This document shows, piece after piece, positions 9,628 through 18,836 of a stretch of DNA of 64,000 nt. The stretch is taken from positions 172,417 through 236,416 of the forward strand of contig NZGG01000024.1 of assembly GCA_002690865.1 (NCBI GenBank), written 5' to 3'. Source of the stretch: Gammaproteobacteria bacterium. GTDB lineage: Bacteria; Pseudomonadota; Gammaproteobacteria; Pseudomonadales; Azotimanducaceae. A program made the position numbers and the translations under genes. The notes beneath the pieces were generated by a model that ran no database searches, had not been told where the DNA came from, and was given only the letters and a program-made list of their open reading frames with translations. Each line of letters opens with the position of its first letter. Position 1 is the stretch's first letter.

Positions 9628-11550
9628 CTACCGACTCTGCAGTTCGACAAATCTTTTATAACGGCCAGATTTTTTAGACATAAGGTTGTCATGGCTATCT
9701 TCTTCTTGTACCCGACCGTTCTCTAAAAAAACAATTCTATCAGCGTGCATAATCGTAGACAGACGATGAGCGATGATTAATACAATTCTACCTCTAGCAG
9801 CCTCTTGAAGAGCTGCAATTAGATAAGCCTCTGTCTCTGGGTCAAGAGCCGATGTAGGTTCATCCAATATTAAAATTGGCGTCTCCCGAATCAAACCGCG
9901 AGCAATCGATATCCTCTGTTTCTGACCAACTGATAGTTTGCTATTAGTTGTACCCAAGCAAGTCTCGTAGCCTTCTGGCAAATTATTGATAAAATCGTGA
10001 ATTCCCACGACTTTCGCAACCCTTATCACCTCTTGAATAGTCGCATCAGGTTTGCCATACCGAATATTATCGGCAATCGAGACCGCCAACGTTTCTGTTT
10101 CCTGGAATACGTACGTTATCTGACTACGCAAATCATCGATGGAAACATCATTAATATCCTGACCATCAATCCTGATATAGCCCTCACTAGCTGTGTGATA
10201 TCGAGCGATTAGATAAGCCAGAGTTGTCTTGCCTGCACCTGTTGGCCCGGCAAGCGCAATTATTTCCCCTATATTAGCTTTAAAACTTACACCAGCAAGA
10301 GCTCTCCGACCATCTGGATACACAAAACCAACATCCTCGAACAAGAGACTCTCGCTTATTTTTGCAGCCCCTTTAGAGGAGACGATTTTTTCTTGTTCCA
10401 TGTCCAACATTGCAAAAACCCTACGCGCCTTGGCGGCGGGTTCCTGCAAACCAATCCACAGCCAAGCCAGAACTCCAGCGGGCTCGCTCACTGCCATAAA
10501 ATATCCAATCACGACAGCATAATCCCCAGGGGTCATCTCTCCTGATACCACCTTACCCAACACATACAACATAACCCCCCAAAAGAGGAATCTGCCCGTA
10601 CTTTCGCCCAATTTGGTAACTAAATTGTTAACCAAAACCAGATAACGATCTCGCCGAAAAGAATTTGCACTAGCAAGCGCAAATCGTTCTTTTTCAATCT
10701 CATTAACACCCAAACTTTGTACAGCTTGAATATTATCCATTCCTTCCTCTGTCGTACTGACGAACACTGCTCCCGCTGCAGCACTTGCCTGCGCTCGTCG
10801 ACGAATCATTCTAGAGAAAGGCGTTGTAACTAGGAGAAAAATAGGCATCGAACCAACAGCCAACCATACTAGAATCGGAGAGTCTGGGTAAGCACTTGTC
10901 ATTGTATAGGCAGCAGTAATAATCGTAACTACAGCCCACCCCAAAATTTGTACAATCCATCGGACAACCGAAGGTACTGAGTGCACATCATGCATTGCCC
11001 GGAAGACCGAATCTCCGATGGGTTGGTTATCTAATTTAGTTATTGGTAATAAGCGGAGACCCTCAAATAAGCGAGAACGAACCATATGTAATAGAGAATG
11101 TTGCATCCGAAGCTCGATAAGATCGCCAACATAATGCCAAATAATACGGAAAGCAATCCCAGCCAAAGTCCAACATGCCAACCAAAATAAAATAGTCACA
11201 GCCGACTTATCCAACAAAAACTGGATTACTGGCAGTAAAAATGTGGGGTAGCCAGACCCATCCTCTGGTAACGGATTGCCGAGGACAACCTGATCTACAA
11301 GCACTTTTCCAATCCAAGGTGCGACCGCAGTTGTGATTATCTGTATGACCCAACCCATGGATAAAACTACAGCGAACCGCTTCCAATAAAACCTTATGAG
11401 TAACAAACAACGCCAAATCAACCGTGCCGTTGTTCGGTTATCAATATCGGTCTCAGAGTCAACTAGGCTCGCTTTCTCATCCAGTGCTTCTTCATCTTCA
11501 CGCAGCTTCCCGAGCGAGAATTTACTCTCTCTAGTGAAAGTATCAGTCAC
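9628..11550 (-). CDS. ABC exporter half-transporter, second subunit
   Basis: About 640 aa. An N-terminal type I exporter membrane domain (about six segments from residue ~70 to ~370) is followed by an ATPase domain with Walker A GPTGAGKTT, Q-loop FQETE, signature LSVGQKQRIS, Walker B ILILDEPTSALD and H-loop IAHRL. It likely pairs with the upstream 809-aa subunit, since the genes overlap and both keep full ATPase motifs. The longest frame begins at a TTG (11580). I prefer the GTG at 11550, which overlaps the upstream stop by 8 bases and has GGGAAG just upstream. The substrate (lipid, peptide or drug) cannot be read from the sequence. Confidence 0.85.
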   Translation of the reverse strand: MTDTFTRESKFSLGKLREDEEALDEKASLVDSETDIDNRTTARLIWRCLLLIRFYWKRFAVVLSMGWVIQIITTAVAPWIGKVLVDQVVLGNPLPEDGSGYPTFLLPVIQFLLDKSAVTILFWLACWTLAGIAFRIIWHYVGDLIELRMQHSLLHMVRSRLFEGLRLLPITKLDNQPIGDSVFRAMHDVHSVPSVVRWIVQILGWAVVTIITAAYTMTSAYPDSPILVWLAVGSMPIFLLVTTPFSRMIRRRAQASAAAGAVFVSTTEEGMDNIQAVQSLGVNEIEKERFALASANSFRRDRYLVLVNNLVTKLGESTGRFLFWGVMLYVLGKVVSGEMTPGDYAVVIGYFMAVSEPAGVLAWLWIGLQEPAAKARRVFAMLDMEQEKIVSSKGAAKISESLLFEDVGFVYPDGRRALAGVSFKANIGEIIALAGPTGAGKTTLAYLIARYHTASEGYIRIDGQDINDVSIDDLRSQITYVFQETETLAVSIADNIRYGKPDATIQEVIRVAKVVGIHDFINNLPEGYETCLGTTNSKLSVGQKQRISIARGLIRETPILILDEPTSALDPETEAYLIAALQEAARGRIVLIIAHRLSTIMHADRIVFLENGRVQEEDSHDNLMSKKSGRYKRFVELQSR

Positions 11551-13972
11551 CTTCAACTTCCCCAGATTCAGCACGAACAAAAGATCTATAAAGTCCAGAT
11601 TCCATGGACATCAGCTTTTTGTGATCACCACTTTCCATGACCTTGCCTGACTCCAGAAAGAGAATCTCGTCTGCACGACGAATTGTCGATACCCTGTGAG
11701 TTATTAGGAAAATTGCTCGTCTGGGCGAATCAGGATTCTTAGCCCATTCTCTTAGGTTTTCCAGCACCTGGTGTTCAGTATCTGCATCTAGCGCAGCAGT
11801 TGGCTCATCCAGCAAAAGAATAGGCGTGTCGCGAATAATTGCTCTAGCTATCGAGATCCTTTGACGCTGGCCTACAGACAAACGTCCTCCTCTATCACCT
11901 AGCATCGTTTCAAGACCCTCTGGCATGGTTTCCAAGGTCTCCTCCAAGCAAGCAACCCTAACCGCTTCATTTACGCTTTCGTCGTCTGCTTCGGGCACAG
12001 CGTAGCGGATGTTATCTCTAATAGTCATGCCGAAAAGCACATTCTCCTGCAGTGCAATCGCAATATTCTTCCGTAGAGAGTCCACTGAATATCCCCGAAT
12101 ATCATGTCCATCTATTGAAATAACACCTCTATCAGGATCAAATAACCTGAGTATCAAATTCACCAGCGTGGATTTTCCCGACCCTGTCGGACCTACAATC
12201 GCCGTAATAGTCCCCGGGGTTGCACATAAATTGATGCCGTTGAGGACGGGCCTGTCGAAGGAATAGGAAAAAACAACGTCTTTGAAGCGAATTTCCTGCT
12301 CGAACTTTTGAAAAGGAATTGCATCATGACTATCGCGAACCTCTGGTTCCATGTCCAAAATGTCAAAGACACGCCTCAATCCCATAGCAACATCCTGGGC
12401 CCAGCCCCATATTCGCATTATTTCTACGATTAGCCCTATCGCTCCCTCATAACGCTCCCGACTCCACTGATATGCAGAAAGATTCCAAACCACAAACGTA
12501 AGACCGGCCAAGGCAATCAACTCAGTCGCAAATGTTGGTTCACTCTTACCAGCCCAAAGGGCCATGAAGCAAACCCCTCCCAAAATCAATACAGCCGAAT
12601 AAGACTCTGTAATTACCCTAACTCTAAAACCTAGCCTTTCATTACGGTATTGAGCATTAAAAGCAATCATTGAGTCATCTTCAAAACTACTCTGAGAACG
12701 TGCACCCGCTTGATAAGCCTTTGCCAACTTAATAGATCGAAAAGACTCTTGGACCATAGAGGTAAGATCCGCATTGGCAATACGCTGCACTAATGAGCGT
12801 GTTCGAAACCTGGGCATTGCCCAGCGCGCAACTAAAAATGTTGGCACAAGGGCAAACAAAATAATCAATCCAAGCGTAGGAGATAAAATCGAAACTAGAG
12901 CAGCCGTGACCACGACATTAACAGTCATCACAACTAATTCACCCAACACCTTGAGAACATGAGTAACAGTTTCCGAGTCTGATTGAATTCGCCAGATAGA
13001 ATCACCCACTCGATGATCCGCATGATGTCGCAGTGACAATTTATGCCACTGATCTACTAAGGCGAGTCTAAGATCATGATTGATGCGCTGAAAAACCCAG
13101 ATGATATAATAAAGTAGGAAAAGATCGAGAGGCCAGAGAATCAGGAACCACGCCAGTTCCAGCTTCACTGGTGCCCAACGCAGATCCATTCTCTGCTCCT
13201 CTGAAAGAATAGATAAAACATCAGCTGACATACCGGGATAGCCCAGTAATACAGATAAACCCGGCATAAGGGGCTCATTTTGAAGTACTGACTGATTGAT
13301 AATTTCTGCAGTCACCAAACCAATAAGTAAAACACCTACACCTTTGACCGCCTCAAGACCGTAGTAGTAAATAAGATGAGATCCAACTCGAATTCTAAAT
13401 TTTAAGCCAGTTGAATCTATTCGAAACTGGACGAACCAGCCAAGCAAACAGGCTAAGGAAATAGCACCGACATAGACTTTAGCACCAGATCCCTCTATCA
13501 GAACTAGAGAAATCATATTTGCGATAATCACTGATAATACGACCAACACGAGAGAGACTGTTTGGATTTTTCCTGTCAAGTTTGGAAGCGGCCATGAGAA
13601 AATCACAGCCAATAGAATTAGCGCATAGAGAAAATTATAGGGATACTCTAAAGTAACAGGCGTGAGACTCAGATAGGGGAACAGCACAGCCAGGATGGTC
13701 ACCAGCAGCGGCATATAAACGAAGCTATACCCGCGGCCCCTGATAAGTTCTGCAACACGATCTTCGACGCCAACACCTGGTATCCACCAGCGACCTAGAA
13801 CCTGTGGCGAGATATATGGCCAACTACGCGCCAAAAGCGAAACTACAGCGGCAAACCCACTCGTATCGTCTTTGACAGACAGATCTCGCGAATCCGGAAT
13901 AGGATCCCCTTCACCGTAAAAAGGCACAGCATCAGCAAGATTTTGCGACCGAACTACTATTTCTCTATCCAA
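11543..13972 (-). CDS. ABC exporter subunit with extended N-terminal membrane region
   Basis: 809 aa, about 200 longer than a normal half-exporter. Residues about 75-180 contain additional hydrophobic segments (around VTILAVLFPYL, FLYALILLAVIFSW, SLVLVVLSVII) before a typical exporter membrane domain (about 200-520). The ATPase domain then has Walker A GPTGSGKST, signature LSVGQRQRIS, Walker B ILLLDEPTAALD and H-loop LITHRVST. The start is a TTG with only a weak AGG upstream. It precedes and overlaps the second ABC gene, so a heterodimeric exporter is likely. The role of the extra segments is unknown. Confidence 0.82.
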   Translation of the reverse strand: MDREIVVRSQNLADAVPFYGEGDPIPDSRDLSVKDDTSGFAAVVSLLARSWPYISPQVLGRWWIPGVGVEDRVAELIRGRGYSFVYMPLLVTILAVLFPYLSLTPVTLEYPYNFLYALILLAVIFSWPLPNLTGKIQTVSLVLVVLSVIIANMISLVLIEGSGAKVYVGAISLACLLGWFVQFRIDSTGLKFRIRVGSHLIYYYGLEAVKGVGVLLIGLVTAEIINQSVLQNEPLMPGLSVLLGYPGMSADVLSILSEEQRMDLRWAPVKLELAWFLILWPLDLFLLYYIIWVFQRINHDLRLALVDQWHKLSLRHHADHRVGDSIWRIQSDSETVTHVLKVLGELVVMTVNVVVTAALVSILSPTLGLIILFALVPTFLVARWAMPRFRTRSLVQRIANADLTSMVQESFRSIKLAKAYQAGARSQSSFEDDSMIAFNAQYRNERLGFRVRVITESYSAVLILGGVCFMALWAGKSEPTFATELIALAGLTFVVWNLSAYQWSRERYEGAIGLIVEIMRIWGWAQDVAMGLRRVFDILDMEPEVRDSHDAIPFQKFEQEIRFKDVVFSYSFDRPVLNGINLCATPGTITAIVGPTGSGKSTLVNLILRLFDPDRGVISIDGHDIRGYSVDSLRKNIAIALQENVLFGMTIRDNIRYAVPEADDESVNEAVRVACLEETLETMPEGLETMLGDRGGRLSVGQRQRISIARAIIRDTPILLLDEPTAALDADTEHQVLENLREWAKNPDSPRRAIFLITHRVSTIRRADEILFLESGKVMESGDHKKLMSMESGLYRSFVRAESGEVEGD

Positions 13973-14002
13973 GTTTTAACCTATGCTTAATCTAGTTCGC
14001 CA

Positions 14003-14028
14003 GGTCAAACTAGAGTTCCAACTTGACC
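14003..14028. repeat. Inverted repeat upstream of the ABC exporter operon
   Basis: GGTCAA (14003-14008) and TTGACC (14023-14028) form perfect 6-base arms around a 14-base spacer, about 30-55 bases upstream of the 809-aa subunit's start. No T-run follows, so it is not an obvious terminator. It could be an operator of the exporter operon; that is only a suggestion. Confidence 0.3.
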
Positions 14029-14189
14029 AAAGTATCAAAAACCTTATCTAGCTTTAACTCAATAGAAAAATCAATATCTATTCGTCCCTCCCTAACACCT
14101 TACTCATCAGTAATAACGGTCCACCGCTTTTTGTTTATCTGAAGAGCTACAATCTTTTGATCCCCCTAGAGCAGCAGAACGAATATATA

Positions 14190-15011
14190 TCAACTTTGAC
14201 AAATTACCTTATCTCTGAGATACGCCTCGGCTAACGTCGCTACTGTTTTCCCTTGATGGACAGTGACCACTTGCTCAAGCAAATCCCGAGAACGTTTGCA
14301 GTCCCCAAGAAGATTATACACTTGACCCAGTTTAAATGCCGCATCTGGAACTTTTCTGTGTTCAGGGTAAAACTGAATTACGTACTCCAAAGCCTCAGTC
14401 GCACTCTCCAGATCAGGTTTCGACTTAGCGGCGTACACTTGCCCCAACCAATAATAGACATTTGGGGCGTAGCTCCCCTCTGGAAAACGATTAATAACTG
14501 CCCGAAGCTGCGAGATGGCGAGGTCATACTGCTTATTCCTAATCAGATCATGAGCAATATCATACAAAGTCTGCTCATCCTGGACTTCAGCAACTTCATC
14601 AGTCGCGGTCATATTTTTTTCAGCGGAACTAGGAGAGGAGTTTCCTATGGTACGCAAAGTTTTAAACTCTGCGTCCATATTTTGAAATCGCGAATCCAGC
14701 TCTAAATAACGATCATCCTGAGTCGATCGCATGCGATCGACTTTAAAAGTGACTTCCTCTAAGAGACCACGCAAAGTCATGATCTCCCTCTCTAATAGTT
14801 GAATTTGATATTGAGTCTCTGTTGCTTCATCAACTGCAGAGTCGCTGATTGGTGGAGCAAAGGGTTCAAGAAACGGCTCCTTATATGAAGCTGCAGATGA
14901 TTCTTCCACAATAATAGGACTATTGTTCGACTGAGCCGATGCGGGGGATAAACTGCTTACACAAAAAGCTAAGGCATACAGTCCAAGCGTTGTCCCACGG
15001 AAATTACTCAT
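14190..15011 (-). CDS. cpoB: Cell division coordinator CpoB (YbgF)
   Basis: 273 aa periplasmic protein: signal peptide (about 1-26, cleaved near ASAQS), a coiled-coil trimerisation region (about 62-105, LLEREIMTLRGLLEEVTFKV) and three to four TPR units (about 140-270, including YAPNVYYWLGQVYAAK). CpoB links PBP1B activity to Tol-mediated outer-membrane constriction during division. It is the last gene of the tol-pal operon, 14 bases after pal, as in most gammaproteobacteria. Confidence 0.94.
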   Translation of the reverse strand: MSNFRGTTLGLYALAFCVSSLSPASAQSNNSPIIVEESSAASYKEPFLEPFAPPISDSAVDEATETQYQIQLLEREIMTLRGLLEEVTFKVDRMRSTQDDRYLELDSRFQNMDAEFKTLRTIGNSSPSSAEKNMTATDEVAEVQDEQTLYDIAHDLIRNKQYDLAISQLRAVINRFPEGSYAPNVYYWLGQVYAAKSKPDLESATEALEYVIQFYPEHRKVPDAAFKLGQVYNLLGDCKRSRDLLEQVVTVHQGKTVATLAEAYLRDKVICQS

Positions 15012-15025
15012 CCGTTTATTCCGTA

Positions 15026-15568
15026 CTAGCGGTAAATAATCTCTACACGTCTATTATAGGTCCAACTCATTTCCGTTGAACCCGTCGCGTAAGGCTTTTC
15101 CTCGCCATAGCTAATCACCTCTATTTGTGACGATGACACCCCTTGAGCAACCAAATATGCTCGCACCGAATTCGCTCTTCGTTCACCTAGAGCTAAGTTA
15201 TATTCCCGTGTACCTCGCTCATCCGCATGCCCCTCAAGCCGAGCACGAAGAGACGGATTACCTTTCATCGCAGCAGCATGCTTATTAAGCTCCTTATGAC
15301 CAGCTCGCTTAACAATTGCCTGATCAAAAGCAAAGAAAAAGCGACCTTGTAATATCTCATTACCAGATTCTGTGGGGATTACTAGCTTAGCACCCCTGAT
15401 CGACGGCTTTGGTTTTGCCTCCTCCTTAACTTGCACTGGCGTTGCAGTGGTCACCTCTGACACAGCAGCATCTGAACCACTATCTGCAGGTTCATTACTC
15501 GCACAACCCGCCAGTATAATTGACATGAGGCCAACCGTCAGCCAGCCCAGCTTTCTTAGTGTTCCCAT
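15026..15568 (-). CDS. pal: Peptidoglycan-associated lipoprotein Pal
   Basis: 180 aa. The lipoprotein signal ends in LAGC (Cys at about 22), followed by a flexible linker and an OmpA-like peptidoglycan-binding domain with the motif GHADERGTREYNLALGERRA around residues 117-136. Pal anchors the outer membrane to the cell wall and is released from TolB by the TolQRA motor. It lies between tolB and cpoB on the same strand. Confidence 0.97.
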   Translation of the reverse strand: MGTLRKLGWLTVGLMSIILAGCASNEPADSGSDAAVSEVTTATPVQVKEEAKPKPSIRGAKLVIPTESGNEILQGRFFFAFDQAIVKRAGHKELNKHAAAMKGNPSLRARLEGHADERGTREYNLALGERRANSVRAYLVAQGVSSSQIEVISYGEEKPYATGSTEMSWTYNRRVEIIYR

Positions 15569-15675
15569 GTTCTACTCCTATATATAATTGCGTTTCATAT
15601 ATTTTAAGTGATTAAACCAAAAAAGCAGTGTAATTTCATCGTCGCTACTACTTTCCATGCTCAAAGACCCCGAAA

Positions 15676-16983
15676 TTAATCAAAAATTGAGGTTAATGTC
15701 TTTCGCCTCTTAGGCGACCAAGCCGGTTCTCTTACGTCTCCTTCGCTAGAGGGCAATTTGAAGCGCACACCGCCATCTATTGAAACCGCAGCCAAAATAC
15801 CCTGTCCAGCCTCTTGAGTAGCATAAATTAGCATACTTCCATTAGGTGCGATACTCGGGGATTCGTCAAGCGATGTTTGAGTTAGCACGGACAAACCTCC
15901 TCTTCGAAGATCCAACAGGCTAATATGATAAACATCTTTACGACGATGAACCATAATAAGGCCGCTGCCATCGGCTAATACGCTGGGACCCGCATTATAA
16001 TCGCCTTCAAAGGTTAAACGTTCAATTTTGAGGTCGCGCAAATCCATTTTATATATCTGGGGACTACCACCACGATTTGAGGTAAAAACGAGAGATTGTC
16101 CATCTGCAGACCACGATGGCTCTGTATCAATTCCATAATGTCTCGTAATCTGTGCCATTTTTCTAGTCTGCAGATCATAGGTCCATATATCCGGATTACC
16201 AGATTTACTCAAAACAAGTGCTAGCTTTTCTCCATCTGGTGAAAAGGCTGGTCCACCATTCAGACCCTGGAAATTAGTTATTATCCTTCGGGATTTTTTG
16301 GGCAAATCGTGCAAATAAATCGCTGGCTTACTGTCCTTTTCAAAAGAAACATAAGCTATTCGGTTCCCATCAGGGGCCCACGCAGGAGAAAGAATAGGCT
16401 CCTTCGTTTCCAGCACCGTTTCGACACGATAACCATCAGCATCCGCGATATTTAATCGAAAAGTTCTATTATCAACTGCGCCCAAGGCCGTGACGTACAT
16501 AATTCGGCTTGAAAATGCCCCAACGATACCGGTAAGTTTTTCGAAAATCTGATCGCTAATATGATGTCCTATATCTCTCAACTCATCGCGATTAGCAAAG
16601 ACCGTCTCTCTGATCTCACGAGATTTTTCCAGTACATTATGAAGCTCGTACTCGACCCTCACATCATCGCCCTTAGTTGTTAAAGAACCAATGACCAAAT
16701 ATTCAACTTTCAATAGACGCCAATCTCGATAGATCACCTCATTAGCACGATGAGGTCGACTCAGCATCCCTTCAACTGGGGTGGCGCTAAACCGACCACT
16801 AAGCTGCAGATCAGAATTCACTACATCACTAACTTTTTCAGAAAGCCGCCCCCAACCTTTTCGTTCAAATGGTACTACGGCAATGCGGACCGGTTTATCT
16901 AGTCCCTGAGTTACCTCTATTCGAAGCTCACTAGCAATTACAGAAGTACAGAGAAACAATATTAAGATTAGGCTATAACGCAT
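15676..16983 (-). CDS. tolB: Tol-Pal system beta-propeller protein TolB
   Basis: 435 aa. Signal peptide about 1-17 (LILFLCTSVIASE), an N-terminal alpha/beta domain (to about 165), then a six-bladed beta propeller with repeats such as SPAWAPDGNRIAYVS, GPAFSPDGEKLALVL and EPSWSADGQSLVFTS. TolB binds Pal in the periplasm and its N-terminus contacts TolA. It lies 15 bases after tolA and about 110 bases before pal. The length matches the family. Confidence 0.97.
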   Translation of the reverse strand: MRYSLILILFLCTSVIASELRIEVTQGLDKPVRIAVVPFERKGWGRLSEKVSDVVNSDLQLSGRFSATPVEGMLSRPHRANEVIYRDWRLLKVEYLVIGSLTTKGDDVRVEYELHNVLEKSREIRETVFANRDELRDIGHHISDQIFEKLTGIVGAFSSRIMYVTALGAVDNRTFRLNIADADGYRVETVLETKEPILSPAWAPDGNRIAYVSFEKDSKPAIYLHDLPKKSRRIITNFQGLNGGPAFSPDGEKLALVLSKSGNPDIWTYDLQTRKMAQITRHYGIDTEPSWSADGQSLVFTSNRGGSPQIYKMDLRDLKIERLTFEGDYNAGPSVLADGSGLIMVHRRKDVYHISLLDLRRGGLSVLTQTSLDESPSIAPNGSMLIYATQEAGQGILAAVSIDGGVRFKLPSSEGDVREPAWSPKRRKTLTSIFD

Positions 16984-16998
16984 AAATCAACTCACCAT

Positions 16999-17730
16999 TT
17001 ACAGTCTTAGATCTTCTGGACGAAAAAGAATAGTAAACTCACGAAAACTTTTTTCAAATTGCCTCGATTCGGAAGGGACCGAAAATCTTTCTGCCTTGTT
17101 CACTGCCAGCACCGCAGATCTATCAAATGCGTCATTACCGCTTTCCTCTTCCAAAATAACGTCAATGACCTCCCCCGTAGGGACAAGGAATACTCGCAAT
17201 TGAGCCTGCATTCCATTCCTCGCACTAGGAGGACGAGACCAGTTTTGAACTATATCTCGTTGAATTTGGGCAATATAAACCTGTGCTTTCTCATTGTCGG
17301 TAACTGCCATGCGAGCGTCTTTTTCTCTCATCCCAAGAATCATTAAGGGTTCTTTCAACTTTATAATGGGTGTGGAATCAGAGTCTAATAATTCTTCTTT
17401 AACCTTTTCACTCTTTCGGTCATGCGAATCTTTTCTCTGATTTCCTTTCTGAGCATCTATCGTAGACATTAATTTATCAGTCACGCTGTATTGATCCAGA
17501 GCTTCCCTTGAAGACACCTTCCTACTTGATCGTTTAAGCTTAATCTCAAGCTCTTCCTTAGCTACATGTGGGTTTTCCACAACCAAGCTTGCTCGAATAT
17601 AATAAGGGTCAAAAGGCGAGGGTTTTATAGGCGCAGCTTCAGACCAATTCATGATCAACAATCCAGCAACCATTAAATGTATTGTAAGTGCTAAGACACA
17701 CGAAAACAGATATACAAATGAAGAATTCAA
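16999..17730 (-). CDS. tolA: Cell envelope integrity protein TolA
   Basis: 243 aa, much shorter than E. coli TolA (421 aa). It has an N-terminal membrane anchor (about 6-28), a charged linker (about 55-145, Lys/Glu/Ser rich) in place of the long alanine-rich helix, and a C-terminal TonB/TolA domain (about 150-243, VYIAQIQRDIVQNWSRPP ... GNDAFDRSAVLAV). It transmits proton-motive force from TolQR to TolB-Pal. Its start overlaps the tolR stop by 4 bases. The short middle domain is found in other lineages and does not imply a defect. Confidence 0.93.
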   Translation of the reverse strand: MNSSFVYLFSCVLALTIHLMVAGLLIMNWSEAAPIKPSPFDPYYIRASLVVENPHVAKEELEIKLKRSSRKVSSREALDQYSVTDKLMSTIDAQKGNQRKDSHDRKSEKVKEELLDSDSTPIIKLKEPLMILGMREKDARMAVTDNEKAQVYIAQIQRDIVQNWSRPPSARNGMQAQLRVFLVPTGEVIDVILEEESGNDAFDRSAVLAVNKAERFSVPSESRQFEKSFREFTILFRPEDLRL

Positions 17731-18152
17731 GCGGATGGCGCAGTAATTAAGTTAACATTAGTGGCTCCAGCAACTTGCAACACATTCATTAAATTTATAA
17801 TAACCGAATATGCCAAGGACTTATCTCCCTCAACAAACACCTTAACTGTTGGGTTTGCCTTTATTATTTTCTCGGCTTGCTCCCCTATCGACGCAAGGGA
17901 AATGGACCTCTCTTTATCCCCTATATTGATAAAATAAGTCTCGTCGCTTTTGACTGAAACGACTAAGATTATTTCATCTGCATCCACGTCGATAGGTTCT
18001 GAACTAGACTGCGGCAAATCAACCCTTATACCCTGGGTCATAAGAGGGGCGGTCACCATAAATATCACCAACAATACCAACATAACATCAATGTAAGGTA
18101 CTACATTAATTTCTGACATTGGTTTTCTGCGTTTAGCCTTACTCATAAGCAA
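17727..18152 (-). CDS. tolR: Tol-Pal proton channel subunit TolR
   Basis: 141 aa. One membrane helix (about 18-38, INVVPYIDVMLVLLVIFMV) with the conserved proton-path Asp in PYIDVML, then a periplasmic ExbD/TolR domain. It forms the stator with TolQ in the inner membrane. The gene begins 3 bases after tolQ and overlaps tolA by 4 bases, so the three are translationally coupled. Confidence 0.97.
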   Translation of the reverse strand: MLMSKAKRRKPMSEINVVPYIDVMLVLLVIFMVTAPLMTQGIRVDLPQSSSEPIDVDADEIILVVSVKSDETYFINIGDKERSISLASIGEQAEKIIKANPTVKVFVEGDKSLAYSVIINLMNVLQVAGATNVNLITAPSA

Positions 18153-18155
18153 TCT

Positions 18156-18836
18156 TCAGACTTCAAGAATACTTCGATTTAAAATACTACTAAATTCCTC
18201 TGTGAACGCTTCGAATCTATTCATGATGACTTCAGCCTGCGCGCTATACCTATTGTAAGCAATTACGGCAGGTATTGCGGCAAATAGCCCAATCGCAGTA
18301 GCTATAAGCGCTTCCGAAATACCTGGCGCTACCACGGCAAGAGAAACTTGATTTACTGTTGCCAAACCACGAAATGAATTCATAATTCCCCAAACAGTAC
18401 CAAAAAGCCCCACATAAGGGCTTGTTGAACCAACCGTCGCAAGGAAGGGTAAGTGGGTCTCCAAGCGTTCCTCTTCACGAGAAAGAGCCACTCTCATTGC
18501 ACGCTGGACATTCTCCATAATTCTTTCCGCAGCAAGTCCCTCTTGCTTTGAACGAGTAAACTCTTTGAATCCAGAAGAAAAAATACTCTCTACACCAACA
18601 CTAGAATGACCGCTATCCTCAAGGTCAAAATATATTTGCCGTAGATCCTTCTCTCCCGACCAAAAATCATCTTCAAACCGAACTGCATCACGACGTATTG
18701 CTGCTAGAGTGAATCCTCTCTGGAAAATGATAATCCAAGAAACAAGCGAAGCTATAATAAGAATAGCCATTACAGCCTGAACCACTGCACTTGCATTGAC
18801 TACTAAATCTATAATGGACAAGGAATCGTTAACCAA
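18156..18836 (-). CDS. tolQ: Tol-Pal proton channel subunit TolQ
   Basis: 226 aa MotA/TolQ/ExbB protein with three membrane helices: about 15-37, 130-155 (ATVGSTSPYVGLFGTVWGI) and 165-195 (APGISEALIATAIGLFAAIPAV). It forms the pentameric motor around TolR that drives outer-membrane invagination. It begins immediately after the ruvB stop, with no intervening ybgC thioesterase gene, which usually heads this operon in gammaproteobacteria. Confidence 0.97.
   Translation of the reverse strand: MVNDSLSIIDLVVNASAVVQAVMAILIIASLVSWIIIFQRGFTLAAIRRDAVRFEDDFWSGEKDLRQIYFDLEDSGHSSVGVESIFSSGFKEFTRSKQEGLAAERIMENVQRAMRVALSREEERLETHLPFLATVGSTSPYVGLFGTVWGIMNSFRGLATVNQVSLAVVAPGISEALIATAIGLFAAIPAVIAYNRYSAQAEVIMNRFEAFTEEFSSILNRSILEV

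Noticed and set aside
13973..14189. Possible RNA gene or small gene between the ABC exporter and cpoB
   Set aside because: No tRNA fold, terminator or open frame with a ribosome site; only the short inverted repeat at 14003-14028 stands out.
14253..14705. 150-aa frame antisense to cpoB
   Set aside because: Covered by cpoB, which has clear TPR and operon support.
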